64,000 bases of DNA from Roridomyces roridus (taxonomy: Eukaryota; Basidiomycota; Agaricomycetes; Agaricales; Mycenaceae). Below, piece after piece: positions 42,802-52,190 of the stretch (position 1 is its first letter; every line of letters starts with the position of its first letter). Below the pieces are notes generated by a model. That model ran no database searches, was not told where the DNA came from, and saw nothing but the letters and a program-made list of their open reading frames with translations. Where the stretch lies: positions 1 through 64,000 of the forward strand of contig JARKIF010000099.1 of the NCBI GenBank assembly GCA_029378245.1. The letters run 5' to 3'. Both the position numbers and the translations under genes were made by a program.

Positions 42802-45800
42802 TCAAGCGCGAGTCATTCCAAGTCGAGAGACGAAATACTCGTGCTTGGACTTGTCGAGTGCTTTGGTAAACAAGTCCGCGGTGTTCTCCGAGGTAGGGCA
42901 GTAGGAAACTGATACTTCGTTAGAAGTGAGGTTCTCCCGAATGAAGTGGTGCCGAACGTCGATATGTTTGGAGCGGGCGTGGAAACCAGAGTTCTGCGCG
43001 AAGGAGATAGTGCCGTGATTGTCAACGGAGATGTGAGTGGGAAGATGGGGTGTGTAGCCGAGCTCAGAGAGCATGCTACGAAGCCAGAGAGCTTCGCGGG
43101 TGGCTGATGCAAGAGCCATGTACTCTGCCTCCATGCTCGATAGCGCCGTGGTTGGTTGCTTCTTTGAGTTCCAAGTCACGACTCCCCCTGCAAGGGTTGA
43201 GAGGTAGCCGGTGACAGATCGGCGGTCGTCAGGTGAATTAGCCCAGTCGGCGTCGGAGAATAACTCAATGGTGGAGTGCTGATCCGACGTGTATTTGATA
43301 CCGAGATTGACGGTGCCGCGAAGATAGCGGAAAACTCGTTTGACGGCGGTGAGGTGAGCGGGGCCGGGATTCAGACTGAACTGGGAGAGAGTCTGAACGG
43401 CAAAGGAGATGTCGGGCCACGTGGAAATGGCGGCGTACATGAGTGATCCAACCATGTGCTGATAGACACGTTTGATCTCAGGGTGAGACTCCGAGTCGGG
43501 TGTCTTGGTGAGTTTCACGTGGGGATCCATTGGTGTGGCAGAGGGGTTGGAGTTCTGCATCTGGAACCGCTCGAGAATCTTGGTGATGTACTGTGACTGG
43601 CTCAGAAAGATAGAACCATCAGTGTCTCGAGTGATCTCCATTCCCAAAAGTTGGCGAATATCACCGAGTTTCTTGATATTGAACATCTGCTCAAGTTCGG
43701 ATTCCGCGGCAACGATGAGCGCGGGCGATGATGCAAGGATGGTCATGTCATCAACATGAACGGCTATGATCGTGATGTCGGTGCCGCTACGTTTGATGTA
43801 AACGCACTGGTCGGATAGAAGGCGTGAGTATCCGCGGGAGAGGAATGATGAATTGAGCTCGATGTTCCAGACACGGCCGGACTGCTTAAGACCATAAATA
43901 GCCTTGTTGAGTCGTAGTGCAAGAGTTGTGCCGTCCTGATATAACTCGGGTTGTTGCATGTAAATCTCCTCGTCGAGCTTGCCATTGAGGTAAGCACCGA
44001 TAACGTCAACCACATGTATGTCAAGGTTGTAACGGGCGGCGAGAGCGAGAAGTAGACGGATGGTTTCCATGCGAACGACGGGTGCAAAAGTTTCATCAAA
44101 GTCGATGCCGGGGATCTGAGAAAATCCTTTAGCAACGAGACGGGCCTTGTAGCGTGTGATAGAGCCGTTCTCGTCGCGCTTCACACGGAAAACCCATTTA
44201 CAGGGAATGGCGGTGCGATCACGGGGTAAAGGTGCTGGGGAAAATGTATTGAGGTTACGGAGCTGATCCATTTCCTCATCCATCGCTTTCTTCCACTCAA
44301 GCCAGTCGGGCCGTGACTTAGCCTCATCAACTGTGAGTGGATCATTGGAGATGGGATCGGAATTTACGGCAGGCAGTGCAAAGCCGAGTAGTGCACTGTC
44401 GGGCTTAGCGTACTTCCGAGTGCGTGGGCCGAGAATGATGTTGTCCTCCGAGATGGCACTGCTGATGTCGCGTGGTGCCTTCGGGCGGGGTGCAGTGGCC
44501 GGTGATGTGGGAATGGATGGGGCAGGTGTCAGAGTGCTCGGAGTGGGAGCAACGAGAGACGGTGGAGTGATGGGGGCGGCTGTTGGCGTCGTTTGCGTAG
44601 CCTCAGGCTCAACCGGAGTGGATTTTGACGTGGAATCCAATAAACTCTCCCCCTTGAGCGGAGGCGGAGCTGTGTCAGATGTGACAGGTTCCCGGATGAA
44701 AGTGATGTTCCGTGAGGTAAGTACCTTGTGCGTATGTGGGTTGTAGTAACGCCAAGCACCGGATTCGTCGGAAAGTCCAACAAATTTGCAAGATTTAGTC
44801 TTAACAAAGACTTTACCGTTCTTGCCATCCTGCTGCAAGACTTCGCAGGGATTGCCGAATTCCTCTAGAGCACTGACGTCAGGCTTCTTTCCTGTATAGG
44901 CCTCGTCCGGTGTAATCTTATCACCGAGAGCGCGCGAGGGTGACCTATTTTTCAGGTACGTGGCGTAGGCAACGGCTTCGGGCCAGAGGGAAAGGGGTAA
45001 GCTGTGTGCGGCGAGCATGGCACGAGCATGCTCAATAAGCGTGTGATTGAGCCGCTCGGCAACACCGTTCTGCTGAGGTGAGTAAGGTGCCGTGAGCTCA
45101 AGACGGATGCCGCGGGAGCCGAGATAGTCGCGAACTGCCTTAGAAATGTATTCCTTGGCGTTGTCACAATGAAAAGCTTTGACACGTTTGCCGGTTTGCG
45201 TGGAAATGTACGCATCGTAGTGCTGCATTTTGTCTATGACCTCCGTGCGCTTCTTCATGAAGTAGAGGATAGTGCGGCGTGTCTTTGCGTCCGTGAAGCT
45301 GATGTAATAGCGCTCGCCCGAGATGCCGGTGACGCGCGATGGTCCCCAAACATCTGTGAAAGTGTTGTCACCGATGTCAGAATATGTCCGTTCAGCCTCG
45401 GCTGGAAACGGAGTGACGTGTGACTTGGCTTTGATGCATGCCACGCACTGTGCTGAGGGTGTGCTGGTGGGATCAACCCTCATCCCATTGACCATGTTGT
45501 TGTTCTTCAACATCCGGATGGATGCCGGCGAGATATGGCCAAAAATACGATGCCATTTGTCCCATGAGTGTGCGGGAGCAACGGCGGCAAAGGTTGGTAC
45601 AGTGGAAACGGCGGGTGCAGTCGGAACGGGTGATGGGACTGATGGAACAGCGGGCATGGCGGCGGCGGCGGCCGTGATGCGGTTGGCAGGTTGAGTGATC
45701 TGGAGTAAGTAGAGGTTACCGATCTTTCTGCCACGCATGATTTCGCGTCGACTGGATCCCTTGGTGAATATGTGCATGTAATCACCGTCAAATTGGATCA

Positions 45801-46968
45801 GAAAGCCAGCATCGGCAATGCGGCTGATGGACAAGAGGTTGTATGGCGAGCTGGGGACATGAAGGGAATTATTGAGTGTGATGTTGTATGCCGAACTCTT
45901 GACATGAGAGGCAATGACAGCGGAGCCGGTGCCGTCGCATTTCACACTGCCGAAACCAGTGATGGTTCGGTCACTGTGCGCGTAAGTGGTGAATAATTCC
46001 CGCTTCTTGATGATGTGAGACGTGGCGCCAGAATCGGCGAGCCAGGCGTCAGGGGACAGAGCGGGTGCAGTGGAGTCCCGTGCCATAAAAGCAAAATCAG
46101 GTGATTCGGGGCTGGGGATTGGTTCCGCGACGTGTGCATGATTCTTATTGGCATAACGCTCCTTCGATTGGCGCGTGTTCTGCTCCTTCTGGGACTGTGT
46201 GAATGTTCTCCCAGCTTTCACGTCGCGGCAATCCGAAACCATGTGCCCAATTCTGCCGCAGCCATAGCATGTGACTTTGGCGTTGAATTTGGCGGGCTTG
46301 CCGAATTTCTTGCCGTGTGCCGGGAGCGCTACCTCGTCGGATGAGGGTTTGGCTCGTCGCCGGCGGTCCTGCTCGAGAATACGAGCCACAAGTTTGGTGG
46401 AGTCCGTCAACGATGCCGTGTCGATGCCTGAGGTAAAAGTGTCCCAGGAATCCGGCAGTGACGTGAGAAGGGTGATGGAGTATTCCTCCTCCGATAGTTT
46501 GGCGCCCTGTGCGGCCAACTTGGTGCGTAGATTTTTGAGAGCTCGAATGTGCTCTTCAACGTTCCCACCTTCCTCGCAGTGGAGGCGTGAGAGTTGCCGA
46601 CGGAGAAGGACGATGGCGATCACACCTTTCGGCTGATAGGTGTCGGCAAGGGTGGTCCAGGCTGTGGATGACGATGTGGCGTCAGTAATGTACACCAACG
46701 GATCGTCGGAAACACGAAGACGGATCTGGGAGAGGGCCTGTCGGTCCTTACGATCCCAATCAAGAATTTCCTTCGCCTTCGCGCCCTGTGGATCAACGAT
46801 TTCTCCACTGGCGTTAAGGGTGTGGACGGGGCGTGGAATAGTACCGGTGACATATTCGATCAGATTCTGATCGGTGAGAATGTCGGTTATTTTCACAGCC
46901 CATGTAGCGTAATTCTCCTCCCCAAGGAGATGCTGGATGCGGTAGGCGGATGTCGATGATTCGGACAT
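42802..46968 (-). CDS. Copia-2 Gag-Pol polyprotein
   Basis: The 1,388-residue polyprotein is full length for Ty1/copia. In order: a Gag UBN2-type region (residues about 1-215); a zinc knuckle CYGCGRIGHMVSDC (234-247); an aspartic protease DSGAT (about 312); GAG-pre-integrase (WHRIFGHISP ... CVACIKAKSH). Then come the integrase with D (TDVWGP, about 539), D (HCDNAKEY) and E (NGVAERLNHT); a Copia RT with DVIGAYLNGKL and the active site HVDDMT (about 1073); and RNase H (SDADWANSPDDRR, about 1240; SSMEAEYMAL; DNHGTI; RSKHIDVRHHFIR). All catalytic residues that I can check are present. The start MSESSTSAYRIQHLL suits a Copia Gag. The frame ends just before the purine tract of the 3' LTR. Confidence 0.97.
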   Translation of the reverse strand: MSESSTSAYRIQHLLGEENYATWAVKITDILTDQNLIEYVTGTIPRPVHTLNASGEIVDPQGAKAKEILDWDRKDRQALSQIRLRVSDDPLVYITDATSSSTAWTTLADTYQPKGVIAIVLLRRQLSRLHCEEGGNVEEHIRALKNLRTKLAAQGAKLSEEEYSITLLTSLPDSWDTFTSGIDTASLTDSTKLVARILEQDRRRRAKPSSDEVALPAHGKKFGKPAKFNAKVTCYGCGRIGHMVSDCRDVKAGRTFTQSQKEQNTRQSKERYANKNHAHVAEPIPSPESPDFAFMARDSTAPALSPDAWLADSGATSHIIKKRELFTTYAHSDRTITGFGSVKCDGTGSAVIASHVKSSAYNITLNNSLHVPSSPYNLLSISRIADAGFLIQFDGDYMHIFTKGSSRREIMRGRKIGNLYLLQITQPANRITAAAAAMPAVPSVPSPVPTAPAVSTVPTFAAVAPAHSWDKWHRIFGHISPASIRMLKNNNMVNGMRVDPTSTPSAQCVACIKAKSHVTPFPAEAERTYSDIGDNTFTDVWGPSRVTGISGERYYISFTDAKTRRTILYFMKKRTEVIDKMQHYDAYISTQTGKRVKAFHCDNAKEYISKAVRDYLGSRGIRLELTAPYSPQQNGVAERLNHTLIEHARAMLAAHSLPLSLWPEAVAYATYLKNRSPSRALGDKITPDEAYTGKKPDVSALEEFGNPCEVLQQDGKNGKVFVKTKSCKFVGLSDESGAWRYYNPHTHKVLTSRNITFIREPVTSDTAPPPLKGESLLDSTSKSTPVEPEATQTTPTAAPITPPSLVAPTPSTLTPAPSIPTSPATAPRPKAPRDISSAISEDNIILGPRTRKYAKPDSALLGFALPAVNSDPISNDPLTVDEAKSRPDWLEWKKAMDEEMDQLRNLNTFSPAPLPRDRTAIPCKWVFRVKRDENGSITRYKARLVAKGFSQIPGIDFDETFAPVVRMETIRLLLALAARYNLDIHVVDVIGAYLNGKLDEEIYMQQPELYQDGTTLALRLNKAIYGLKQSGRVWNIELNSSFLSRGYSRLLSDQCVYIKRSGTDITIIAVHVDDMTILASSPALIVAAESELEQMFNIKKLGDIRQLLGMEITRDTDGSIFLSQSQYITKILERFQMQNSNPSATPMDPHVKLTKTPDSESHPEIKRVYQHMVGSLMYAAISTWPDISFAVQTLSQFSLNPGPAHLTAVKRVFRYLRGTVNLGIKYTSDQHSTIELFSDADWANSPDDRRSVTGYLSTLAGGVVTWNSKKQPTTALSSMEAEYMALASATREALWLRSMLSELGYTPHLPTHISVDNHGTISFAQNSGFHARSKHIDVRHHFIRENLTSNEVSVSYCPTSENTADLFTKALDKSKHEYFVSRLGMTRA

Positions 46969-47120
46969 GATGATAATGTGGTGATGCTAGGTGTAGATCG
47001 AGAGGCGTCGAGTGTGCGTCGAAAAACGGTGATCAAAGTGTGTGACGGTTTGAGCTGTCAAGCTGGTGATAGACGTGTGATTATTCGGGAGAAGTTCAGT
47101 TACGGCCGGGGCCCATAACC

Positions 47121-47300
47121 TATTGTTGGATGATGTTCGATGAGTGTGAACAAGAGAAGAATAATGCATTCCGTGGTTCAGCTACAGGCTTATATACTAC
47201 GGATAATATCTAGAATATTCTACTATAGTGAAGAGAGACTTAGTAATAGCTGAGTAAATAGAATCGGGTAGAAGGTCGGGGAATAATGATTACTACAACA
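47121..47300 (-). repeat. 5' LTR of Copia-2 (180 bp)
   Basis: The primer-binding site adjoins it at 47109-47120 on the minus strand. Confidence 0.95.
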
Positions 47301-48465
47301 CACGCATGCTTTCTTTGTACTCATCCCGAGCTGCCGACTGTTCAAGTGACTGACTGCGCGGGATGACAGTTCAAAGATATCAAAGCGGCAACGTTGTGGG
47401 AGGGGCTGCCGCTGTTGAGAGTGGACCTCGAATAAATGAATCAGACATTTTCATTGTGATACAGTCTTATTGTACAGAACGACAGTGGGTAAGCGCTCAA
47501 AAAATCGAACTCCACAGAAATAAGTCAAATGCCGCACCTTGACCGCGCCTCACCCGTGGTCAGCCCGCCGACTTGCCAATCGAATGTCACTTCCATCGTG
47601 TCCAAGGGACTTCGTCAAAGAAAAGAGAAAAGAGAATGGCATCTGGGTAGGACCCGATGGCGAATCGAACACCAAGTCGGGAGGAAGGACTTATTTCATG
47701 TCCTTGTACTCACTCTTCTTTGACTACGCAATTCACTGACTGCACCCGGTGGTATGTAAACAGTTCAAAAATACTCAATATTCCAACTTGAAGCGGGCAT
47801 GAGCAACTGCGAGGGGCTATAGATATTGAGAGTGGACCTCGGCGAGAATCCGAAGAAAGGAGAAAAAAGGTTACCGATATTCGTGCAGAGCCCGGTGGCG
47901 AACCGAACGCAATACGGAAGTAAGCCTTGCTTACTCACCCGGGCGGGAGTGTTCTTATACTCATTCTGAGTGGCTTGATTGCTCAATTCACTGACTGCGC
48001 GCGGTGACAGTTCAAAAATATCAAAGGGCGCGACTGGGTGGAGCTGTAGCTGTGGAGAACTCCACATGATTGCAATACACAGAAATAAGTCGAATGAATC
48101 AAGAGAGTCAAAACTAATTGTACCGCACCTTGACCGCGCCTCGCCCGTGGTCAGCCCGCCGGCTTTGGAGTGTCACTTCCATCATATCAAGGGACTCGGG
48201 CAAGGAAAAGAGAAAAAAGGCCGCAGTGACTTACGGTGGTAGGGCCCGACGGCGAATCGAATGCCAAGTCGGAAGGCAGGAATTGCCGGCACGGGCGGTG
48301 CAGCATCATGGGCGCATGCATTCCTCTACTCATTCTGAGTTGTTGACTTTTCATGTAATTCCACCGACTGGGCGTGCTCACTGCTAGTGACAGTTCAAAA
48401 ATATCAAACTGCGCCACAGTGCCCGCTTTATGTAAGTACCTCCCTCCGGCTTGCGTAGGATCATG

Positions 48466-48721
48466 CCCAGTGAAAAGTCCGTCTGGCCGTATCTCGTGAG
48501 ATCTGGGGAAATTTAAGGGTACTGCTGATTTTCTATGGCTGTATCTGGCCATATCTGGCCGGCCTCGAATTTCCTCGCAATCTGAGCTTCAAATAAGCAG
48601 AAAAAGCAGAGACCTAGATAGAGCCAGACGAAACTGCTGAATTTCTAACGCTACATATGGGGACATATTGCCACGTCTGGCCTCATCTGAGCCAGATAGG
48701 GCCAGACGGACTTTTCACTGG
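48466..48721. mobile_element. hAT-type MITE (256 bp) inside a repeat unit
   Basis: The ends carry CCCAGTGAAAAGTCCGTC and the inverse GACGGACTTTTCACTGG. GGATCATG (8 bp) occurs on both sides (48458-48465 and 48722-48729). Internal TCTGGCC/GGCCAGA repeats are present. An uninterrupted sister unit (about 40940-40970, GCTTGCGTAAGATCGAGCTT) shows the continuous sequence. Confidence 0.85.
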
Positions 48722-49252
48722 GGATCATGATCAGTCTCCAATATCGAGCTTTCAAACAAACGGTCAAAAAAGGACGACAGCGAAGCGTTAGGGCACGACT
48801 GCGAATCGAACGCGAAATGTGTATTGTATATATACTCATTCTGAGTCTTGCCATTGACCGGGTGCGGGCGGTGACAGCCGGCTCAAAAATACTCAATACT
48901 CCAAGCACACATGCGCACCTGCGAGGAGCTGTTGCTGTCGAGAGTGGACCTTAGAAGAAAAAACCCTACCAACGGCCGCAGGGCCCTGCGGCGAATCGAA
49001 CGCGCCCCACAGAGTCCTTACTCAAACGGGCGGTACAGCATCATGTTGCAGCCATTCTGAGTCTTTTGAAAAATACTGAAGCACGCAACTACGAGGTGGC
49101 TGAGTCGGATCAGAAATAGTGTACATTTTGATTGTGAGCTATGGTAGGCAGCTGTTTAGGTACTCAAAGTCGAACTCGACATGATAATCGAGCCACAAAA
49201 AACAGGTCGAACGAAGATTAACATTAGTTTTATCGCGCCATAACCCCCGCCT

Positions 49253-50139
49253 CTACGGGTGCCTCGCCCGTGGTCTCACCCGACTCTGCTTGAGCGTCAA
49301 CGGCCTGGGTCTTCCCCTCAGTCGCACATAAACCCCACACGCATTACACAACCGCTTCCCGTCCTTGGCCCGCCTCCACACGCTCGTCTTGTGTGCCCCA
49401 CAATGCGTGCACGTAGGTGCGTCCGGAGCCCAGTTTCCCGAATCTGGGAGTTCCGAGTGCAGCTCGGCGTCGGCGGCGATGAGGGCTGCGGGGCGGGGTT
49501 TGTGACGCTGTTGGAGGTAGAGTCCGCAGGCGTTGCAGAGGGGTGAGCGTGTGATGGGGTCACGCCGCCAGAGGGGTGTCATGGTGGTCTGGCAATGGGA
49601 GCAGCATTTTTGGTTCTTCCCCTTCGACGAAGATGAAGCGGGGAGCATGGGCGACGGCGGGGTAGATGGCATGGGTGACGCAGATAAGGATGACGAAATG
49701 GAACTTGGTGAAGGACAGCCTGCCCGAGGGAGGATGTACCGGGGGGAGGGCGGCGTTGGCGAGGGTAGGGTGTATGAAGAGGAAGCTGGTGACGCGACAA
49801 GGCAGTGTGAGTGTGCCTCCTGCGGTGGCGTGAGCGCGGACATGAGCGTTTCGCTTCGAGTCCAGGAAACTGCGGGCAGCGGCAAAGGCCAGTCCGCGTA
49901 GATGTTCTCCGTGTACTGGTTGTTACCCGAGAACGAATATTGGGACTCGGTGTAGTACTGTGCATGCCCTGGACTGCGGCGTCAGTGATGCAGTTAAAAA
50001 GGCTATTGAGGGACGGACCTGGTGCATCACACTCGTAGCCCCCCCATTCCGCCGCTGGATCCCAGGCACGAGAGTAGTGCACGCGTTCACGGTCGTCAAT
50101 CTGAGAGCTGAAGAGCAGAGGGATCGACGGGGAAGTCAT
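49253..50139 (-). CDS. GATA-type transcription factor with two zinc fingers
   Basis: A nuclear DNA-binding regulator by family. Two exons on the minus strand: 50139-50019 and 49968-49253 (intron 49969-50018). They join in frame to 278 residues. Finger 1 (residues about 160-186) is C-x2-C-x18-C-x2-C with TPLWRRDPITRSPLCNACGLY. Finger 2 (about 224-250) is C-x2-C-x17-C-x2-C with TSVWRRAKDGKRLCNACGVY. Before the fingers lies a long Ser/Pro-rich stretch. A basic tail follows (RLRGRPRPLTLKQSRVRPRARHP). Two-finger fungal GATA factors include iron regulators (Sre/Fep type), but these carry a cysteine-rich motif between the fingers that is absent here. The target is therefore open. The 3' end is related to part of the neighbouring repeat units. 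Confidence 0.88.
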
Positions 50140-51386
50140 CAGAGGACTGTGACTAGGACAAGAAACGAGGGCAGGGTATTTATACTCACTGCGGATCCTT
50201 GCCTCGAGCTTCGAGTCTTAAACACGGAGGGCTGTGTCTGCCTGCCACTTGATCAATGATGACTCCCTGCCAGCGGCGATTCATGGCCTGGCTGCTGTTG
50301 TAACTTCGTTCATCCCAGTTGGGCGCGACAGCTGTAGAGCTGTCGTAAACCCGCGACAGAGCATGAGACGGAGTCGGAGGTGGGTGGTGCGCCGACTGCT
50401 TCTTCCCGAAAAGCGCCGCCCCTGGGCCGCGGATTGGCAATGGAGATACAGAGAGGGCTGGAAGGAGAGGACAACGTGGAAGCAACTGAGTCATAATCAG
50501 TGGCCGTCGGGGCCGCGGATCACCTCATCATCCATCACATGCGCCCCAGATTTCCAAAGCGAGCAGTCGGTGCTGTACAGAGTGAAACACCCGCGAAAAC
50601 TCTAGCCTTGACGACCACCAGCTCACGCACCGTGCTGGCATAAATGATTGAGCAAAAAATAAGCTGTGAATCATGCGGCGCGAAATGCATCAAGCGCGCA
50701 TCAATCAGGTCAGAGTGATGCAAAGGCGTCGACGGCAATTACCAGGCTCTTCTTTAGCCACCTCGCGGGACGCGAACACCCGGCGCAATATATCAGACGG
50801 CGTCTCACCTGAACTACGCATCGGCTCCTCACTAGCACCGTGCACGAGAGCAGGAAAAAGGCAACTCTGAAAGCGTTGGCGCAGTAACTGAGTAAGTAGT
50901 AACTGCGCGATAGATACGGACTCTGTGGCGGCGTAGTTTCAACTTCGAGTCCGTACCTCGACCCAGCCTCAGCCTAGAAAACTCCATCCAACTCAGCTTG
51001 AAACCGGTGCTGTATATGTAATACTAAAAACCAACTAAGGAAGTCGAAGACCCAGTGAACTCGAACGAAGAGGGCGAGCTCGAGGCTGTGAGTGTTCGGA
51101 TAGAATCCGAAGTGGCCTCGCTGCAGTGCAGTGCCGCATGTGAGATTATTCGGTTCCTCGTTCTCTTACGTCAGAAATGGTGTGGAGTGTTTGAAATGGT
51201 TCATTACTCCAGTCTCCCGTAGGATCAATATCGTCGCCGTTGGATGGTTTGGCAGCCCCAGCGGCCTCCACGGAATGAATGGCAACGATCCCTGCATTTC
51301 GGCCGCATCACAATTTGGCGTTCATCAGTTTGGAGTCGTCTCAGCTGCGTAGAGCGTCCCCGTAGCCGGCTGTGTTATGTTGGACC
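50140..51386. other. Intergenic upstream of the GATA gene, no gene recognised
   Basis: Short frames only. The first few hundred bases are likely the GATA promoter. Confidence 0.4.
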
Positions 51387-51461
51387 GGTGGTGAGGGTAT
51401 TGGAGAAAACAAGATCTCTCGGTATCTGGAGGTCCCGTGTTCAATCCACGGTGATGCCACC
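51387..51461 (+). other. Degenerate tRNA-like sequence
   Basis: There is a perfect T-arm (CCGTG - TTCAATC - CACGG, 51435-51451). It is followed by TGATGCCACC and then a T-run (TTTTCTTTT), a Pol III-type terminator. The 5' part does not fold into a normal D-arm and acceptor stem (three extra bases, weak pairing). It looks like a decayed tRNA gene or tRNA-derived repeat. Confidence 0.35.
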
Positions 51462-52190
51462 TTTTCTTTTGCTTCACACGTTCCCCAATAACTTCATTGG
51501 GAAGTGCCACCCGGAATGAGGGTCAGGATGAATTTATCACGACCATTCGTGGAACCGTACTTTAGCACACGGCATTCAGCTCCGTGCAAAAAAAACAATC
51601 CGGTAGTGAGTGCCTGCTGAGGACTCAGGAGTCAGGACAGGTAGGAAAAACCTTCCAAATACCTGGCTTGGGCGGGAAACAAATCCACTCTCACATTCAA
51701 CGTGACACGCTCGAATCGAACGAGCTCTGTGCCCGAGCAATTTGTTGAGAACGGAACAATGATCGGGTTCACGAATCAAGCTACTGAGATACAACAGAAG
51801 AGCCCGTATATAAGTAAACTAGAAAATAGTAAGAATCACGGGAGAAGGACGCGTCTAAGTCTATATCGCGGGTAAGTACGGAAATGTGGAGGCCGTAAGA
51901 GTCTAAGTATAAATCGTCAAGAATCAATATCAAGATGTTGAACACGCAACGGGCCCCGTTTCCAACACAATTTATGTAATCCCACTTTGGGCGGGGCTGT
52001 GGCCAGGCTGTGGGTACAGGACTTGTAGTCTTGACCAATGTCAACTTGGTGGACTGCTCCCAACTTCCTCGGAACTAAAAGCATATGTAGGATCAACGCG
52101 CCTCCATCGTGACCTCCGCCTCCATCGTGGCCTCCGCCACCAACTGCACGACTGTCCACGTAAAGGCAGACTCAATGATATATCACTTTG
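51462..52190. other. Intergenic, nothing recognised
   Basis: A short GCCTCCATCGTG repeat lies near 52100-52140. Otherwise no feature seen. Confidence 0.4.

Larger units (their letters stand above)
42615..47300 (-). mobile_element. Copia-2: structurally intact Ty1/copia retrotransposon
   Basis: The 4,686-bp element is on the minus strand with two 180-bp LTRs (42615-42794, 47121-47300) identical at every base. CACGC is duplicated outside (42610-42614 and 47301-47305). As read on the minus strand the LTR begins TGTTGTAG and ends CAACAATA. The primer site GGTTATGGGCCC directly follows and matches the anticodon region of initiator methionine tRNA. A GAGGGGGAG purine tract precedes the 3' LTR. One uninterrupted gag-pol frame fills the interior. 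It is the best candidate in the window for an active element. Confidence 0.97.
40700..49250 (-). repeat. Array of about nine degenerate repeat units with a tRNA-like box
   Basis: A unit recurs in order, as read on the plus strand. First comes (G)GGCCCGAC-GGCGAATCGAACGC, whose reverse strand contains the B-box-like GTTCGATTCG. Then follow about 30-40 bases and ACGGGCGGGACAGCATCAT. Next come TACTCATTCTGAGTGGC, CACTGACTGCGCGCGGTGACAG and TTCAAAAATATCAAAG. B-box-like sites lie near 40791, 41021, 41893, 42561, 47661, 47901, 48251, 48801 and 48991. Two units (about 47545 and 48135) also contain GCCTCGCCCGTGGTCAGCCC and flanking bases. These resemble the 3' end and flank of the GATA gene at 49253. 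Units are diverged and interrupted by four insertions. They look like tRNA-derived (SINE-like) or segmentally duplicated sequence. Confidence 0.6.
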
